Source of the DNA: Beta vulgaris subsp. vulgaris
Lineage: Eukaryota; Streptophyta; Magnoliopsida; Caryophyllales; Amaranthaceae
Assembly (NCBI RefSeq): GCF_026745355.1
Contig: NC_079210.1
Span: forward strand, 20,370,123-20,434,122
Direction: 5' to 3'
Length of the DNA: 64,000 nt
Made by a program: the position numbers and the translations under genes. Under the pieces are notes generated by a model. The model had not been told where the DNA came from. It did no database searches and saw only the letters and a program-made list of their open reading frames with translations. Shown here piece by piece: positions 1 through 11,633 of the stretch. Every line of letters begins with the position of its first letter. Within the stretch, counting starts at the first letter, position 1.

Positions 1-60
1 CGTAGGGCTGCGCTTTTTTCACAAGCGCAGCCCTACTAAGTCAGAAGGGCTGCGCTTTTT
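1..60. repeat. GC-rich hairpin with a third partial copy
   Basis: Positions 2-13 (GTAGGGCTGCGC) and 25-36 are perfect inverted copies around an 11-base spacer. A third partial copy (AGGGCTGCGC followed by a T run) lies at about 46-60. The motif abuts the broken integrase remnant of the Gypsy element to the right, so it may be the edge of another insertion cut off by the window start. No family can be assigned. Confidence 0.6.
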
Positions 61-340
61 TTCCACTACTATCACACTTCTTTGCATAAAGCAAAGCATC
101 CTCCTTCAAGATCGGCCAGTAATAGCCAATCCTTAAGGCCTTTTCTCCTAACGCCCTTCCCCCAATATGGGAAGCACAAGCTCCTTCATGCAGCTCCTTC
201 AGGACCTCCAACCCGTCCTCCCTAGTGATGCACTTGAGGAGAGGCCGGTTGAAGGCTTTTTTGTAATGCGTTTCATCCCACAGCTCAAACCATTTATCCC
301 TAGCCTTTACATACTTAGCTTCCAAGGGGTCAGTGGGCAT
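61..340 (-). pseudogene. Gypsy integrase N-terminal zinc-finger fragment
   Basis: The minus-strand reading ends in an H2C2-like integrase zinc finger: HEGACASHIGGRALGEKA, then GYYWP and KKCDSS. In family members the last cysteines read CxxC; here the second is lost (CDSSG). The DDE core is absent and the frame runs into the hairpin at 1-60. The upstream part (residues WFELWDETHYKKAF) is the usual linker between RNase H and integrase in plant Gypsy polyproteins. It is a non-functional relic. Confidence 0.75.
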
Positions 341-1023
341 CGTCCTGTTTTCTTATATTTTATAATGGGGATCATCCATACGTTTTCTCGGCTGAGAAAC
401 AATACCTCCTTTTGATTAATGCTTTTGGCCGACTTGATCTCCCAGAACACAGTTCTTGGCATATCTCCTTCAGCCGAACTGGCTAGCTTGGAGAGAGCAT
501 CCGCTTGATGATTTTCCGACCTTGGTACTTGGTCGAGCACAAACCGCTTTAGTGTTTTTATTTCTTCCTTGATCAGATTCATGTATTTACTCATGGATGC
601 TTCTTTGCATTCAAAATATCCATTGACTTGACTGACTACCTGCAGAGAATCCGTCTTTGCTTCAATTTCCATGGCTCCGGCCGCTTTGCACATTTTGATG
701 CCGGCTAAAAGAGCTTCATACTTTGCTTCAATATTTAAAGCCTGGAACTGAAATTTCATGGCATATTCAAACTTGTCTCCTTCTGGTGACTGAAAGATGA
801 TCCCAGCTCCACAACCATTAGTAGTGGACGACCCATCCACCATAAGGGTACAATGTTGCTTTCCTTCCGCTGGGTCCTGGACGCACTCTATTGTAGGCCG
901 AGTAAGCTCTACAATGAAGTCTGCCAAGGCTTGCCCTTTGATCGCTTTTCTGGGCTCAAACGATAAGTCAAACATGTTGAGCTCCACAGCCCACTTTAGC
1001 ATTCGACCATTTCCTAGATGCAT
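307..1023 (-). pseudogene. Gypsy RNase H region (tail of RT plus RNase H)
   Basis: The 238-residue open stretch begins with the RT-to-RNase H connection (GRMLKWAVELNMFDLSFEPR, then KGQALADFIVE). It continues into an RNase H fold of the plant type: MVDGSS with GAGI (first acidic residue), then AKYEALLAGI, TDSLQVVSQVNG, and a terminal NHQADALSKLAS carrying the last acidic residue. The acidic residues expected for RNase H are present. The RT catalytic domain that should precede it is deleted; the junction with gag lies near 1010-1092. Confidence 0.85.
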
Positions 1024-1029
1024 GCTGGT

Positions 1030-2141
1030 CTTCCTTAGGTCCTTAGGTCCTTAGATCCTTGGACGACCTTTCCTATATGCATGCTGGTCTTCTGCTCTTG
1101 TTGATTTGCGACAAAATGGCTGGTAAACAAGATACTTAGCTCAGTAAAATTATTCACCGAGTTAGGCGAAAGATTGTTAAACCATTTTTGAGTTACCCCT
1201 TTCAACGTGGCTGGAAAGTTCTTGCACCATGTAGCATCATCAACTCCCTAAACATACATCTGGTGTTTGTATGCTGACAAGTGATCATCCGGATCTGTAG
1301 TGTCGTCAAAGGGATCTATTGTCGGAAGCTTAACCTTTGGGAATAGGGGGGACTTCATGATTCTGGCTGAGAAGGGAGTCGGCCAGTTAATCTTTAGTGC
1401 CTCAACATGTCCCTCAGTGGGTATGTGCTCCCGGCGATATTCCTTCAACACTGGGTTTGAGGAGGTGTTGGCTAAGGCCTGACGCCTATACACCATTGGT
1501 TGTAAAACCGTTTTTTCCTGCCTTGGTTGAACAACCGAAGGTCTTTGACTTCTTTCTTCTGTTCTGGACGGAGTTGGGGGATCCTTCATATAGGGAGTAG
1601 ACCCTGAGACCGAACGCTGGAGAGCAGCTGCCCTCTTGGCTTCCAAATACTCCCTAGCATTTGTCTCCATCTTGTGGCCATTAGGAGGAATGTTATCTCC
1701 CGGACGAACTACCAACTTCCAGTCCGTCTTCCTTCTAGGTTCACCGACGGCTGGCTGTTTTCCTTTAGACAGTGGTTTTGTCTTCTCTTGCCGAGGGAGC
1801 CGACTTGTTCCTGGACGATCTTCTTGGGACTGACCCCTAGGCGGCAACGCAACATCCTTCCCTGGATTAACCTGAAAAAACAACATATTGTTCTTAATTT
1901 GCTCCTCCATGACATCGGTCATCCTAGCCTAGAAGTCATTCAAAACATTTTCCAGATGACCAGCTGTCACTGGACGGTCAAGATTCTCCTGGATGACAGG
2001 GCCCCTACTCCCTCCCGAGGGATGAATGGCAGCAGAAGGCCTGTCTCGTCCTCGGGGCGGCCTCTCGTCACCCACTATATCTTCTACTTGAATCTCAAAG
2101 CTTCTGTTCCTAGCAACATTGGATGAGTGACAATCAGTCAT
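1030..2141 (-). pseudogene. Gypsy gag remnant
   Basis: The reading starts at ATG 2141, 12 bases below the primer-binding site, has an in-frame stop near 1930, and continues through a charged, proline-rich region (1922-1248). It ends in a gag-like block (LPTIDPFDDTTDPDDHLSAY). After a stop at about 1248 the gag fold continues in the same frame (ATWCKNFPATLKG, then WFNNL and F...FVANQQEQKTS) until it meets the deletion junction near 1060. The D-x-D-P-x-x-H-L-x-x-Y and W-x-x-L pattern is the usual Retrotrans_gag signature of plant Gypsy elements. At least two stops make it non-functional. Confidence 0.8.
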
Positions 2142-2152
2142 TGTTGCGTCTC

Positions 2153-2170
2153 CCCACAGACTGCGCCAAT
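2153..2170 (-). other. Primer-binding site of the Gypsy element
   Basis: Read on the minus strand, ATTGGCGCAGTCTGTGGGGA directly follows the LTR end CTACGTAACA. It resembles the common plant Gypsy PBS with a TGGCGCCGTCTGTGG core. This fixes the LTR boundary at 2171 and the strand of the element. Confidence 0.7.
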
Positions 2171-2791
2171 TGTTACGTAGTGCAAAACTAGTAAACCAAT
2201 ACTACAATCCCCAACAGTAGGTTCTCAATTTGGAGACTTGTACAACAACACCTGAACTCGAGTCCCGAAACTGAGCTCTGCCTTGAAACCTGTAAAAAGG
2301 GACCCACCCTGGAGGTTTGGGTGGTATTTCCCCCTCCGAAGCTTAAGTAAGGTATCAGGGATATGAAGGAACTTTTAGAGAGAAAGTAGAGAGAGAGAGA
2401 ATTTATGGCAGAATAACAGTATTATGATCTGAAAAACGTACCTTTTCCCTGATTTCAAGGACTATTTATACTGTTTAAGATTACTGTTGTACCCTGATGT
2501 CACCCTAGTTTGGGAGCACCTGATTCGCTAAGCAATAATGTTATGACACGTGCCAGGTACTGATTGGTCGATACACCTCACTCTTTTACAGAAATAGGCT
2601 TTACCTTTACTGGGTCTAAGTACAAGTTTGGGCCACAAGAAAGCTTGTTAGTACACCTTTCTCCCCAGAGAAGTGTACTTTAGCCCATCCAAACTTTTGA
2701 CCCATGTACTTTGCCAGTGCAGGTACGTGCCACTTGTAAGGTTGCGATGAGGCCACGTGTCACCTTCATAGCCGTTGATTTTGAGGCTACA
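2171..2791 (-). repeat. 5' LTR of the Gypsy element
   Basis: The 3' end of the LTR is well defined (TGTTACGTAG on the plus strand at 2171, next to the PBS). The 5' end is uncertain and placed at a CA near 2790, where the sequence changes to C/CACC-rich DNA. A TATA box (minus strand TATAAATAG, plus 2462-2470) marks the probable LTR promoter. Confidence 0.55.
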
Positions 2792-2794
2792 ATA

Positions 2795-3400
2795 CCTACC
2801 TTAACCACCCAACCACCACCCCTCCCCCACCCACGCATCCCCCCACCCCTCCTCCACCGCCCCCGTCGAATTACCCCTTCCCACTCCCACCACCCCGTCG
2901 AATTCCCCTCCCCCGTCGATGGCGTGCTGCTGTTTTAAAGGTCTCAATTTCTCTCTCAAATGATTTCGAAAAATGATTTCAAAAATGATTTCGAAAATTA
3001 AATTCGTAAACTGGTTTCTAAAATAATTTTGAAAACTGCTCGCTAGTGGTTTTACGGTGGGCTGGGAAGGTGGGTCTTGGGGGAGGAGTGGGGAAATCGA
3101 TGAGGGGAGGGGGCTAATGTGCGGGTGGATGTGGGTAAGGGAAATCAATAGGGGAGGGGGGCTGCTGCATGGGGTGAGGGAGGGGAGGGGGGATGCTGCA
3201 GGGGTGAGGGAGGAGGAGGGGAGGTGGTGGGGTTGCTGCAGAGGGTGAGGGAAGGGGAGGGGAGGTGGTGATTGGGTGGTGGGGTTGTTGTAGGGAGTGA
3301 GGGAGGGGCAAGGGAGGTGGTGGTGGTGGTGGTTGGATGATGGGGTTAGAGTTCGAAGTTATGGGGTTAGGATAGGGTTAGAAGTTAGGGTTTAGTTAGT
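2795..3400. repeat. Low-complexity C/CCA-rich then G-rich tract
   Basis: 2795-2930 is CCACC/CCCCT-rich and 3055-3345 is GGGGAGG/GGTGGT-rich with loose repeats of a GGGTGAGGGAGGGG motif. 2950-3030 is AT-rich with repeats of AAAATGATTTCGAAAA. Long open frames here are compositional artefacts. No gene is seen up to about 3800. Confidence 0.7.
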
Positions 3401-3799
3401 TAATTAGGATTTAATTAGGATTAGAAGGGTTAATTAACCCTAATAACTAACGAAAACTTGACACCGTTAGTCATTAAGGGCATTTCATACATTTTACCAC
3501 TAAAGTAAGGGTACCTAGTGCATTTTTTTAAAAGAAGGGGTATCCCATGAATTTTGAAAAACTACAGGCGTACCTGGTGAAAAAACCGTTTAATATATTA
3601 TATGTTTCTAGAAATTTAAAAAGGTTATTGTTGTTGAAGTTTTAATGGTTTAAACATGAGTTTTTAAGGGTTTTTAATGGCTAGTATACTAGTACTATAC
3701 TAGGAAGTATTAATTATTGAAAGTTTTAATGACGGGAAAGATTTTTAAACACTTTTAAAGAGGGTTTAAAATATCTTAGAGTTGCTAGAATTTATTTGA

Positions 3800-4640
3800 G
3801 TATTGATTCTTGGTTATGGTTGTATTTGAGTATTGATTCCTAGCTATGGCTGTATTATAAAGTGGCCACCCGATTTGTCTACACAAGGTACGTACATACC
3901 TATGTGTTGGTTGGATTAGTATCATGATTCTAAGGATGAGAATCATGTAGTATCATGTATAGAAACTATTTTGAGTTCATATATGATTTTTATTATATTA
4001 AATCTACATGTTTTGTGCCATTGTGTGAAACATGTTGATTATGAGATTTATATTATGTTTGTATGGACGATTGATGTAAGCATATGGTTGAGAACTTTAT
4101 TTTATTAATTTACATGAGGGAATTAATATACCTACGATATTGTGGAACCTTGCTTTAAAATAAAAAGGAGAATGGTGATCAATCCGATCCCAGTAAAGTC
4201 ATGTGCTACCCATGTACTTCAACTCTCTACTAGTCCATACTTTAGACGTACATAAATCTAAAACTATTGTTATTCACGTTTCACTTTACATGATTTACCA
4301 TTTATTACTTATTGTAACTCACAAGCAGCATAAATAATACAATGATCAAGCAATCACAACTTTCATTTTTATCTTAGGAGTAGATAAGTGATCACACAAC
4401 TTAACAACCCAAGATTAATTCAATCTTTACTCCAATCCTCTTATCTGTTGAAACTTGAACCTAGCCAACAACCAAACTACCTTTCAAAGGTATAAAAATA
4501 TCAACTTATCAAATAAGGCCCTCGACCCTCATATAGTAGTGAAATAATAATAAAAAAGGAGCATGATTCAATCATGATCCACAACCATGATTAATTCAAT
4601 CCACACCGGTTCGGGACTGTTCTTAGATGTTTATCTCACT
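3800..4640. repeat. Diverged dispersed repeat, copy 1 (second half inverted)
   Basis: 3830-4140 matches 28830-29110 in direct orientation (shared CTACACAA.GTACGTACATACC, GTAGTATCATGTATAG, GAACTTTATTTTATTAATT). 4180-4560 matches 29310-29600 in reverse complement (for example CCTAAGATAAAAATG against its complement at 4365-4380). An unknown repeat therefore occurs twice with an inversion between copies. No coding capacity is evident. 4640-4990 shows nothing recognisable. Confidence 0.55.
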
Positions 4641-4994
4641 TAGGTGGTGAATGTATGCCTTTATTTCGATTCTATAGAGGAAAATCTTGGCTCGTCGTTT
4701 CCCTACTTTTGTTCTCTAGGTACATATGTAGATATAAGTAACTATATATCTACATCGTGTACTTGGAGAACTGTAGGGAAATGCTATCGAATTTTTCGTA
4801 GAATAAAAAAGAAGACATACATTCACTAGTGAGATTAGACATCTAAGGATGGGTTAGGTTGGAGTGATAAGGACCCTTGGAAATCATGCCTAATTTCATT
4901 AAATGTATATCGTTCATAAACTCTAATCATGTAATGAAGTTTGTTATTGATATGAGGTGCTTATTGCTTGTGTTTAATTAGAGGTCTGATTGAA

Positions 4995-5940
4995 ATGAAT
5001 CGGGCATGGATGTATGGTAGTCGTGACACGTGTAAATTTGTGGATGGGGTCTTTGAATTTTGTGATGCTGCATTAAGTCATCAGGCTGCAACGAGAACTG
5101 AGGGGTTTATTTTCCTTGTGTTGATTGTGGTGATGTGGGCATGGTTAGTAACATTGGGTCGCTGAGGGAGCATATCTTTCGTCGTGGGTTTAAGGAAGAC
5201 TACCATGTATGGGTTTGGCACGGTGAGGAGGGTATATATGATGGTGGAAATGTCGTTGTTAACGATGTGCATGAAAGAGGTGAGTTTGATGTCATTGAGA
5301 ATGACAAGAACCTTGAAGACGAATATGAGAATATTGAAGTAGAGGATGATGATGATGATGGGGACCATATCGAGGAGATGATGGAGGGGGTGGATGATCA
5401 TCCTGGGAAACGACCTCGTATTTTTGAGTGCATGGCCGAGGAGTCTCGAAAACCGTTGTATCCCGATTGTACGAGGTACACCAAGCTAACGACCGTAATA
5501 ACACTCTTTAATATTAAGACAAAAGCCGGTATAAGTGACTCTGCTTTCACTTGCTTGTTGCAAGCATTTGGTGATATGTTGCCGGACGACCATGAACTAC
5601 CCAAGTCGAACTACTATGCTAAGAAACTGATGTGTCCTTTCGGTTTGGAGTAGCAGAGGATTCATGCTTGCCTAAACAATTGTATGCTATATCAAAATGA
5701 ATACACGAATATGGATGATTGTCCTCGATGTGGGAAGTCGCGTTACAGGCGCGCGGGGGTTGTTGATAAGAAAGGACCTCCAGCAAAGGTGATATGGTAT
5801 CTTCCGATTATACCACGATTCAAGCACATGTTTTCAATCAAAAAAGATGCTAAGAACTTGAGCTGGCATGTAGAACAAAGGAAAAAGGACGGTTTTCTCA
5901 AACATCCGGTTGATGCTCTTGAGTGGTGTAAGAATGGTGC
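4995..5940 (+). pseudogene. CACTA transposase TNP2, N-terminal part
   Basis: The reading begins at ATG 4995 with the transposase-associated domain: NRAWMYG, F(V)DGVFEFCDAA, then after a frameshift near 5115 SLREHIFRRGFKEDYHVWVWHGEE (residues given in part). An acidic linker follows, then the start of the TNP2 domain: PDCTRYTKLTTVITLFNIK, PFGLE (stop at 5651-5653), DDCPRCGKSRYRR and WYLPIIPRFKHMF, ending near EWCK at about 5935. The domain is cut by the Copia insertion and resumes with its C-terminal part at 21843. A middle stretch of a few hundred residues is missing, so insertion came with a deletion or followed one. TNP2 is the DDE-type transposase of CACTA (En/Spm) elements; this copy is dead. 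Confidence 0.85.
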
Positions 5941-5948
5941 CCTGAATG

Positions 5949-6327
5949 TGTTCGTCAAAATGCGTAAAAAAGGGGGTCCTGGGGTACCGCCGCCCGATCG
6001 GATCAGGGGAAGCCGCCCGATCGGGCCCGTGACAGATTTTGGAGCAGCTGTTTTGGTGAAGACGCCCGATGGCGTCGGGTCATGTCGCTCGATCGGGCGA
6101 GTCACGCTCGACCGGGAGTGCAACGAAGTTGGGGAGTATAAAATACCGCCCGACCAGGTGGATGTCAACCGACCGATCGGGCGGTTGCCCGGTAAATGCG
6201 AAAACGCGTTTTTCTGACGAATAGGTTATTTAAACCTAATTGTTTAGACTACGAAAACAAGTCTAATTCTCTCTGTAATCTGGTTTTCCTCATATCAATA
6301 AAATATTCTCTCTCTCTGCCGTGGACG
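5949..6327 (+). repeat. Copia LTR, first part (split by the Gypsy complex)
   Basis: This block begins after the TNP2 homology ends (the exact start is uncertain; TGTT at 5949 is a candidate). It contains a TATA box (TATAAAATA, 6137-6145) and stops at GTGGACG, where a 14.6-kb element is inserted. The LTR resumes at 20951 with GGACGTAGCC and ends with CATAACA at 21044, directly before a primer-binding site. The duplicated GGACG (6323-6327 and 20951-20955) is the target-site duplication of the inserted element. Confidence 0.75.
5988..6190. repeat. Cluster of CCCGATCGGGC-type palindromes
   Basis: GC-rich near-palindromes recur at about 5991, 6012, 6062, 6090, 6108, 6148 and 6170-6192 (core CGCCCGATCGGGC and variants). 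They lie in the U3-like part of the split Copia LTR, on both sides of its TATA box, in otherwise AT-rich DNA. Confidence 0.75.
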
Positions 6328-8801
6328 TGTAACGCCCCGACAAATACATAACCTTAATTGTCAGCAGAAGCATAACTTAATCATGTGGGTTATGGCCCAC
6401 AAATAAAATAATAGCCTAAAATTAAAAATTCACTATACAATTACTCATCGTAAAATAATACTTTTATTATCTATCATACAAAATATCCTAAAACCTCATA
6501 TAATCATACATAATCTCCATAACACAGTATAATAGTGATCCACAACTGTTCTCCCATACGTAAAACATAAAACAAAACGTCATGAGCCGAGTCTCAGTAA
6601 CATACTACTCTAACATCGTAAATTCATTTCACATCATTTTGTTTATAAACAGGAAGTAGAGAATAAGTAAAACTATTTTGCAAATATAGCATATCATGTT
6701 ACATTATCTTCTTTATCATGTTCATCATCATATATCTTTTACTTGGGTAACTTGGCTAGTACAACGGAAGGGACGTCTCCCTAGAACATAGTAACATCGT
6801 AAACGGAAGGCAGCCACCCGAGGACAAAAGCCCTCACTAAACGGAAGGTGGCGTTATTGCCCAGAATACGCAGTGCCACCCGAGGACAATAGCCCTCACT
6901 AAACGGAAGGTGGTTTACCGGCCGGAAGGTACGTGCACGACTCGGGATAACAGAATACTTGCCAAGAACCGTCTTTCACTTGAATTTATCATGTTTCATT
7001 TCTTTTAAGCATATCATCATCATCGTGAATAATTATATTCTTTCATTTCATCATAACATCATCATCCTTTCATAGCATCATATCATCATAACCATCATAA
7101 AACATTTCATTTCCCGCAATCCATATATAAAACATAATAATATTAATCATGATCATAAAACATACTTCGAAGGGAATGCGGGTGTTAGCAGTAGACGTTA
7201 CCTGAATTCCTGCTTACCAACCATGATAGCCGGGGGAGGCTTGTAATATCCTTTATCTTCTTTAATCTATTCAAGAATAATTTTACTAACGAACGTTCCG
7301 TTATATAGCTTTTAAGCCTGAATATTAGTTAACGCTTATTGCGGTCATAACGTTCATTATTACATCGTAAAAGTCTCATTAAAGGTCATTACTTCTTAAT
7401 CGTTAATAACTTTTTAATTAAGGTGACTCTTTAACAACTAATTAATTAAATAACTCATTTAGCTATATTTTTAGAAATTATTGAAACATTAAAGTTATAT
7501 TAATACATAACCTATCACCCTTTAAAAATATATTTTTATTAAAAGAGTTCGTAGTTAATAACCAATTAATCGTCTATTATTAAACTAATTTTTAATATAC
7601 TAGAACCATTAACATTATTTTAATATTATTTAATCACTTAAAACTAGTAGGTCAAGTAGCTAGTTATTACAAGTGAACTTAAGGATTAGTGAAGTGGTGA
7701 TAACTTAAACTCAAATTACAAATAACAAGTGTAATGGATTAGTTTTAAACAACTCAACTAGCCTAGAAGTCATGAATTATAACTGAATTATAGATTTTAG
7801 TAAATAAGTTAGGTGGTTTAATAAAACTAACTAAAATCAGTCCATGAATATAACATGACAAGTTCATACAACAAGTTAAAACTATCTTTTTAGCCCAACA
7901 TAATAGAATTCAGATTATAAACACTTGAGTTGAGTCCAAAGGTATTCTCCTAGGCCCAAACTAAAATAACTAACAAAATAATTCAACTTGGGCTTGAATT
8001 AAAAACTAAGGAAATTAGAATTTAAAGGAGTTTCATTACCTCTGCTACTAGGAGCAGGGAAGGCAACACGGAGGTGGTCGACGGGGGTGTGTCGTGGGGG
8101 GGGGGGGCGAAACAGAGGAGAGAAGGGGAAAGTATGGGTTTTTCTTTTAGGTTTCTTTTAGTCACAATTTTCGGCAATTATTGACTGAAAATTCTGATTA
8201 GTGGGAGAAGAGAGGATGAAGGTTGTTATTGATGGGTTCTTGGTGTTGAATCTCCATAGCTATTTATGGAGAAATTGGGAGCCTAAAATCAGTGGTTGGG
8301 AGGGAGAAATTGAAGTAAATAATCTGAATTGTTAGCTTGAAGAAGCTATGGTGAGGGATTGGTGGCAGATTTTTTACTGAAGAAGAAGAAGAGAGTGTGA
8401 TGGCATGAGTGCCAAATGGCCATGGAAGGGTGAGGAAGAAGGCAACATTAATGGGGAATTGACCATGGCTTTCTTTTCTCTTTTTTCCTTTTTGTTTCCC
8501 AAACCAAAAATCAAATATTTCCACATTATCACTTTTAAACATCGCTTCGTAAAATTTTGATGCAATGTTGACATTTTTACTTTAGTGAATGAACAACTAC
8601 ATTAGCCTTCTTATTTAATTCATGAAATCGTAAATTATAAATTATCGTCACTAGTATATTAATATTTTTAAGTTGGAAATTTTTATATTCGTTTTATTAT
8701 ACGTTACTTAATTAGTGAAACTTTAAGTAGAATATAATTTAACTACTCATAAAAAAAATGAATTATTTCTTTAAACACGTTTAAGTTTTCAGGATATTAC
8801 A
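6328..8801 (-). repeat. 3' LTR (copy A) of the Gypsy complex, 2.47 kb
   Basis: TG...CA termini are intact. It contains a 62-bp-period internal duplication (GCCACCCGAGGACAA.AGCC at 6813 and 6875) shared with the other copies. Relative to copy D it lacks about 240 bp of GC-rich sequence around 8060-8080 (D keeps it at 19968-20220). Over the last 700 bp copies A and D are nearly identical. Confidence 0.8.
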
Positions 8802-10749
8802 TCCTTACCCCCTTAGAAAAAGTTTCGTCCTCGAAACTTGCAATTTAGTTAATAAATAAAATAACAAGCTAAATTCATTTAACAAGACCAAGATCTCAAG
8901 TCTTCATGGCTTTGTTAGATATTCAGCCTCCATTCTGCCATCATCTTTTGTATCTCTACTTCAACTCGACTCGCGAAATCGAGGAGCAAAGAAAACAAAA
9001 AGGGCAAACTTGTTGGCAATGAATTCTAACTAAAACATTTTGTGAGGTCTCGTTTGAAAACCTTTTGATTACTCAAATCATATAAGTTAAAATCAATGAA
9101 AAACTATTAAAAATCACATAACGTCACGTAGGCCACTTAAACTCCAAGAAGGCATCCATAATCTTGTTTCTTAAATTCTATCAACCCAAAACTTTCTTGA
9201 TACAACTTTACTTTCCATAATATATGTTGAATTCTCATGCATTCAAATATCCATGACACAATTTCATACTACGTCCGCCAGTTTTACTTAGAAAGTTCAA
9301 ACTCAAATTCAATACACTAATGAGCCCTTTAATATATGAATCTCTTCCTCTCAAACTCATAACCCTTAAAGAGTTTCATCGTACTTCGTATATATTCTCT
9401 ACCAATTCCACAATACGAATTTCGTGGACAATTAAGCATCGGATTCTACCTTTGTCTTTATAGTAACATATATCATCTATTAAGCTATTCACCAAAAATT
9501 CCTAAACCTAATATTTATGCACTTTCAAATTGTCAATCATCACAGTCCCGCATCAAATCAATATCATTATCGTAACCTCGAAATTAAGTGCTTACTTTTC
9601 CGACAATCATAACATATGCTCTTAACATCAATGTTCCAGATCTTAATTATTCAAGGCTCTATACATCCAATAATGGTTTTCTTTTCATCACAATTTCAGT
9701 TTTCTCAATATTCTTCCCTTACCCTCTTTTATTTGGAATTTGATCACTTGAATTCATTTCTAGATCATCTCAATAACCTATACGAAGAAGCCAACATTTC
9801 AAATTTAGAAATTCTTTGTCCCAAATCTTGGTAAAAATAGAAAAGTCAAGCACTTATGCACATTAATTTTCGTCTCGACATCAATGCTTACTTCTTAATT
9901 ATATTCCATATGGCTATTACATCTCAAAGTAGCAAATTCCTATTCCTTTAAGACATCGATTTGCCTAACTCTTCAATTACTTAGTCATAATTTATTTTTC
10001 ACTACAATCCCATAACATCCCAAAAAGTGGTTCGCATCACATTATGAAGTGCTTCAACCATTAAAACTAAAATCCTTAATAACTGAAGTAATGGTAATTG
10101 CTTTCTAATTCCTCGAGTAGAATTTCTAAATCCCTTCAAAATTTTCGAATCTCCAAAATCATCATATGAACTCCTATAAAGTAAAATTCAATCTCAACTT
10201 ATAACCATCAGGATTTCATATAGCTTAGCCTTTTTATCATCCCACAAATAATATAACCCTACTCATCATAACATATCTAAATATTATTTCGTGTATTACC
10301 TCGAGCATCGAATATTACTACTCATACCTCAAAAGATCATTCACCTTGGTCCCTATTACTCAAATTGCCATCATTTTATCCTCAGGTTATTCAACATCAA
10401 TCTTTTCAGATAATTCCTGCCAAGTTTAAATCGCAAAATTTTCCATTTAACATCTTACACTCTAGTAACCCCAAAGCTTTAGGTTATACTAATCTTCAAA
10501 TAATACCTCAAAAGATCATAAGTTCAAATCCTCACTTCTTTAAGATTCTAATAACCTAAATAATCCTCAACTCCTAATAACTCATTCATGGAAGTAAACC
10601 TCATATTTTTCATCTATTGTCTTATATCTCATCTTATATCAACCCAAATGGTCATTTACTAACCTCGAGTTTTCCTCAATATCTAATTTCCCAAAGGACC
10701 ACTCCTAGGCAGTGCAAGGTCTATTACTCCGCACTTCCGGCCAGGTTTC
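8802..10749 (-). other. Degenerate internal region of the Gypsy complex
   Basis: It lies between the polypurine tract (8802-8814) and the PBS (10750-10761). It is AT-rich with no recognisable gag or pol domain in either direction. The longest open frames (9616-9834, 10365-10559) look random. Size and content resemble a LARD-type internal domain. Confidence 0.65.
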
Positions 10750-10761
10750 GGCTCTGATACC
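10750..10761 (-). other. Primer-binding site (tRNA-Met type)
   Basis: The minus strand reads GGTATCAGAGCC, matching the canonical plant TGGTATCAGAGC site except for the first base. The adjoining LTR copy B lacks the terminal 26 or so bases (TGTAACGCCCCGAC...) present in copy A, so the LTR/PBS junction is deleted. Confidence 0.75.
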
Positions 10762-11633
10762 TTAATCGTCAGCGGAAGCATAACTTAATCATGTGGGTTA
10801 TGGCCTATAAATAAAATAATAGCCTAAAATTAAAAATTCACTATACAATTACTCATCGTAAAATAATACTTTTTTTATCCATCATACAAAATATCCTAAA
10901 ACCTCATAGAATCATACATAATCTCCATAACTCAGTATAATAGTGGTCCACAACTGTTCTCCCATACCTAAAACATAAAACAAAACGTCATGAGCCGAGG
11001 CTCAGTAACATACTACTCTAACATCGTAAATTCATTTCACATTATTTTGTTTATAACCAGGAAGGAGAGAATAAGTAAAACTATTTGGCAAACATAGCAT
11101 ATCATGTTACATTATCTTCTTTATCATGTTCATCATCATATATCTTTTACTTTGGTAACTTGGCTAGTATAACGGAAGGGACGTCTCCCCATAACATAGT
11201 AACATCATAAACGAAAGGCAGCCACCCGAGGACAAAAGCCCTCACTAAACGGATTGTGGCGTTATTTGCCCAGAATGCGCGGTGCCACCCGAGGACAATA
11301 GCCCTCACTAAACAGAAGGTGGTTAACCGGCCGGAAGGTACGTGCACGACCTGGGATAACAGAATACTTGCGAAGAACCTTCTTTCACTTGAATTTATCA
11401 TTTGTCATTTCTTTTAAGCATATCATCATCATCGTGAATAATTATATTCTTTCATTTCATCAAAACATCATCATTATTTCATAGCACCATATCATCATAA
11501 CCATCATAAAACATTTCATTTCCCGCAATCCATATATAAAACATAATAATATTAATCATGATCATAAAACATACTTCGAAGGGGAATGCGGGTGTTAGCA
11601 GTAGACGTTACCTGAATTCCTGCATACCAACCA
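10762..11633 (-). repeat. LTR copy B (partial)
   Basis: It matches 6354-7225 of copy A closely (shared GCATAACTTAATCATGTGGG, the 62-bp duplication and GCAGTAGACGTTACCTG). It stops at CCAACCA, where a related LTR start (TAACGCCCCGACCTATAACC) follows instead of the expected continuation. Confidence 0.75.

Larger units (their letters stand above)
61..2791 (-). mobile_element. Deleted Ty3/Gypsy retrotransposon (Tat-like), left end missing
   Basis: Read on the minus strand, the order is LTR (about 2791-2171), primer-binding site, gag (2141 to about 1030), then directly the RT tail/RNase H region (about 1023-310) and the integrase zinc-finger start (340-61). Protease and nearly all of the reverse transcriptase are missing between gag and RNase H. 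The integrase stops after its zinc finger near position 61 and no second LTR is in the window. The PBS beginning TGGCGCAGTCTGTGG and the GAGI-type RNase H are typical of plant Tat/Ogre-like Gypsy elements; the lineage is inferred from motifs only. Confidence 0.8.

Noticed and set aside
2711..3311. Proline/histidine-rich and glycine-rich ORFs
   Set aside because: Low-complexity CCACC and GGGGAGG tracts; composition explains the open frames.
4822..4840. CACTAGTGAGATT as the 5' terminus of the outer CACTA transposon
   Set aside because: Only 173 bp before the transposase start, with no subterminal repeats and no matching inverted end downstream; probably chance.
5743..6217. ORFs on both strands with repeated RPIGP-like peptides as a repeat protein
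   Set aside because: They arise from the CCCGATCGGGC palindromes of the Copia LTR fused to the TNP2 frame.
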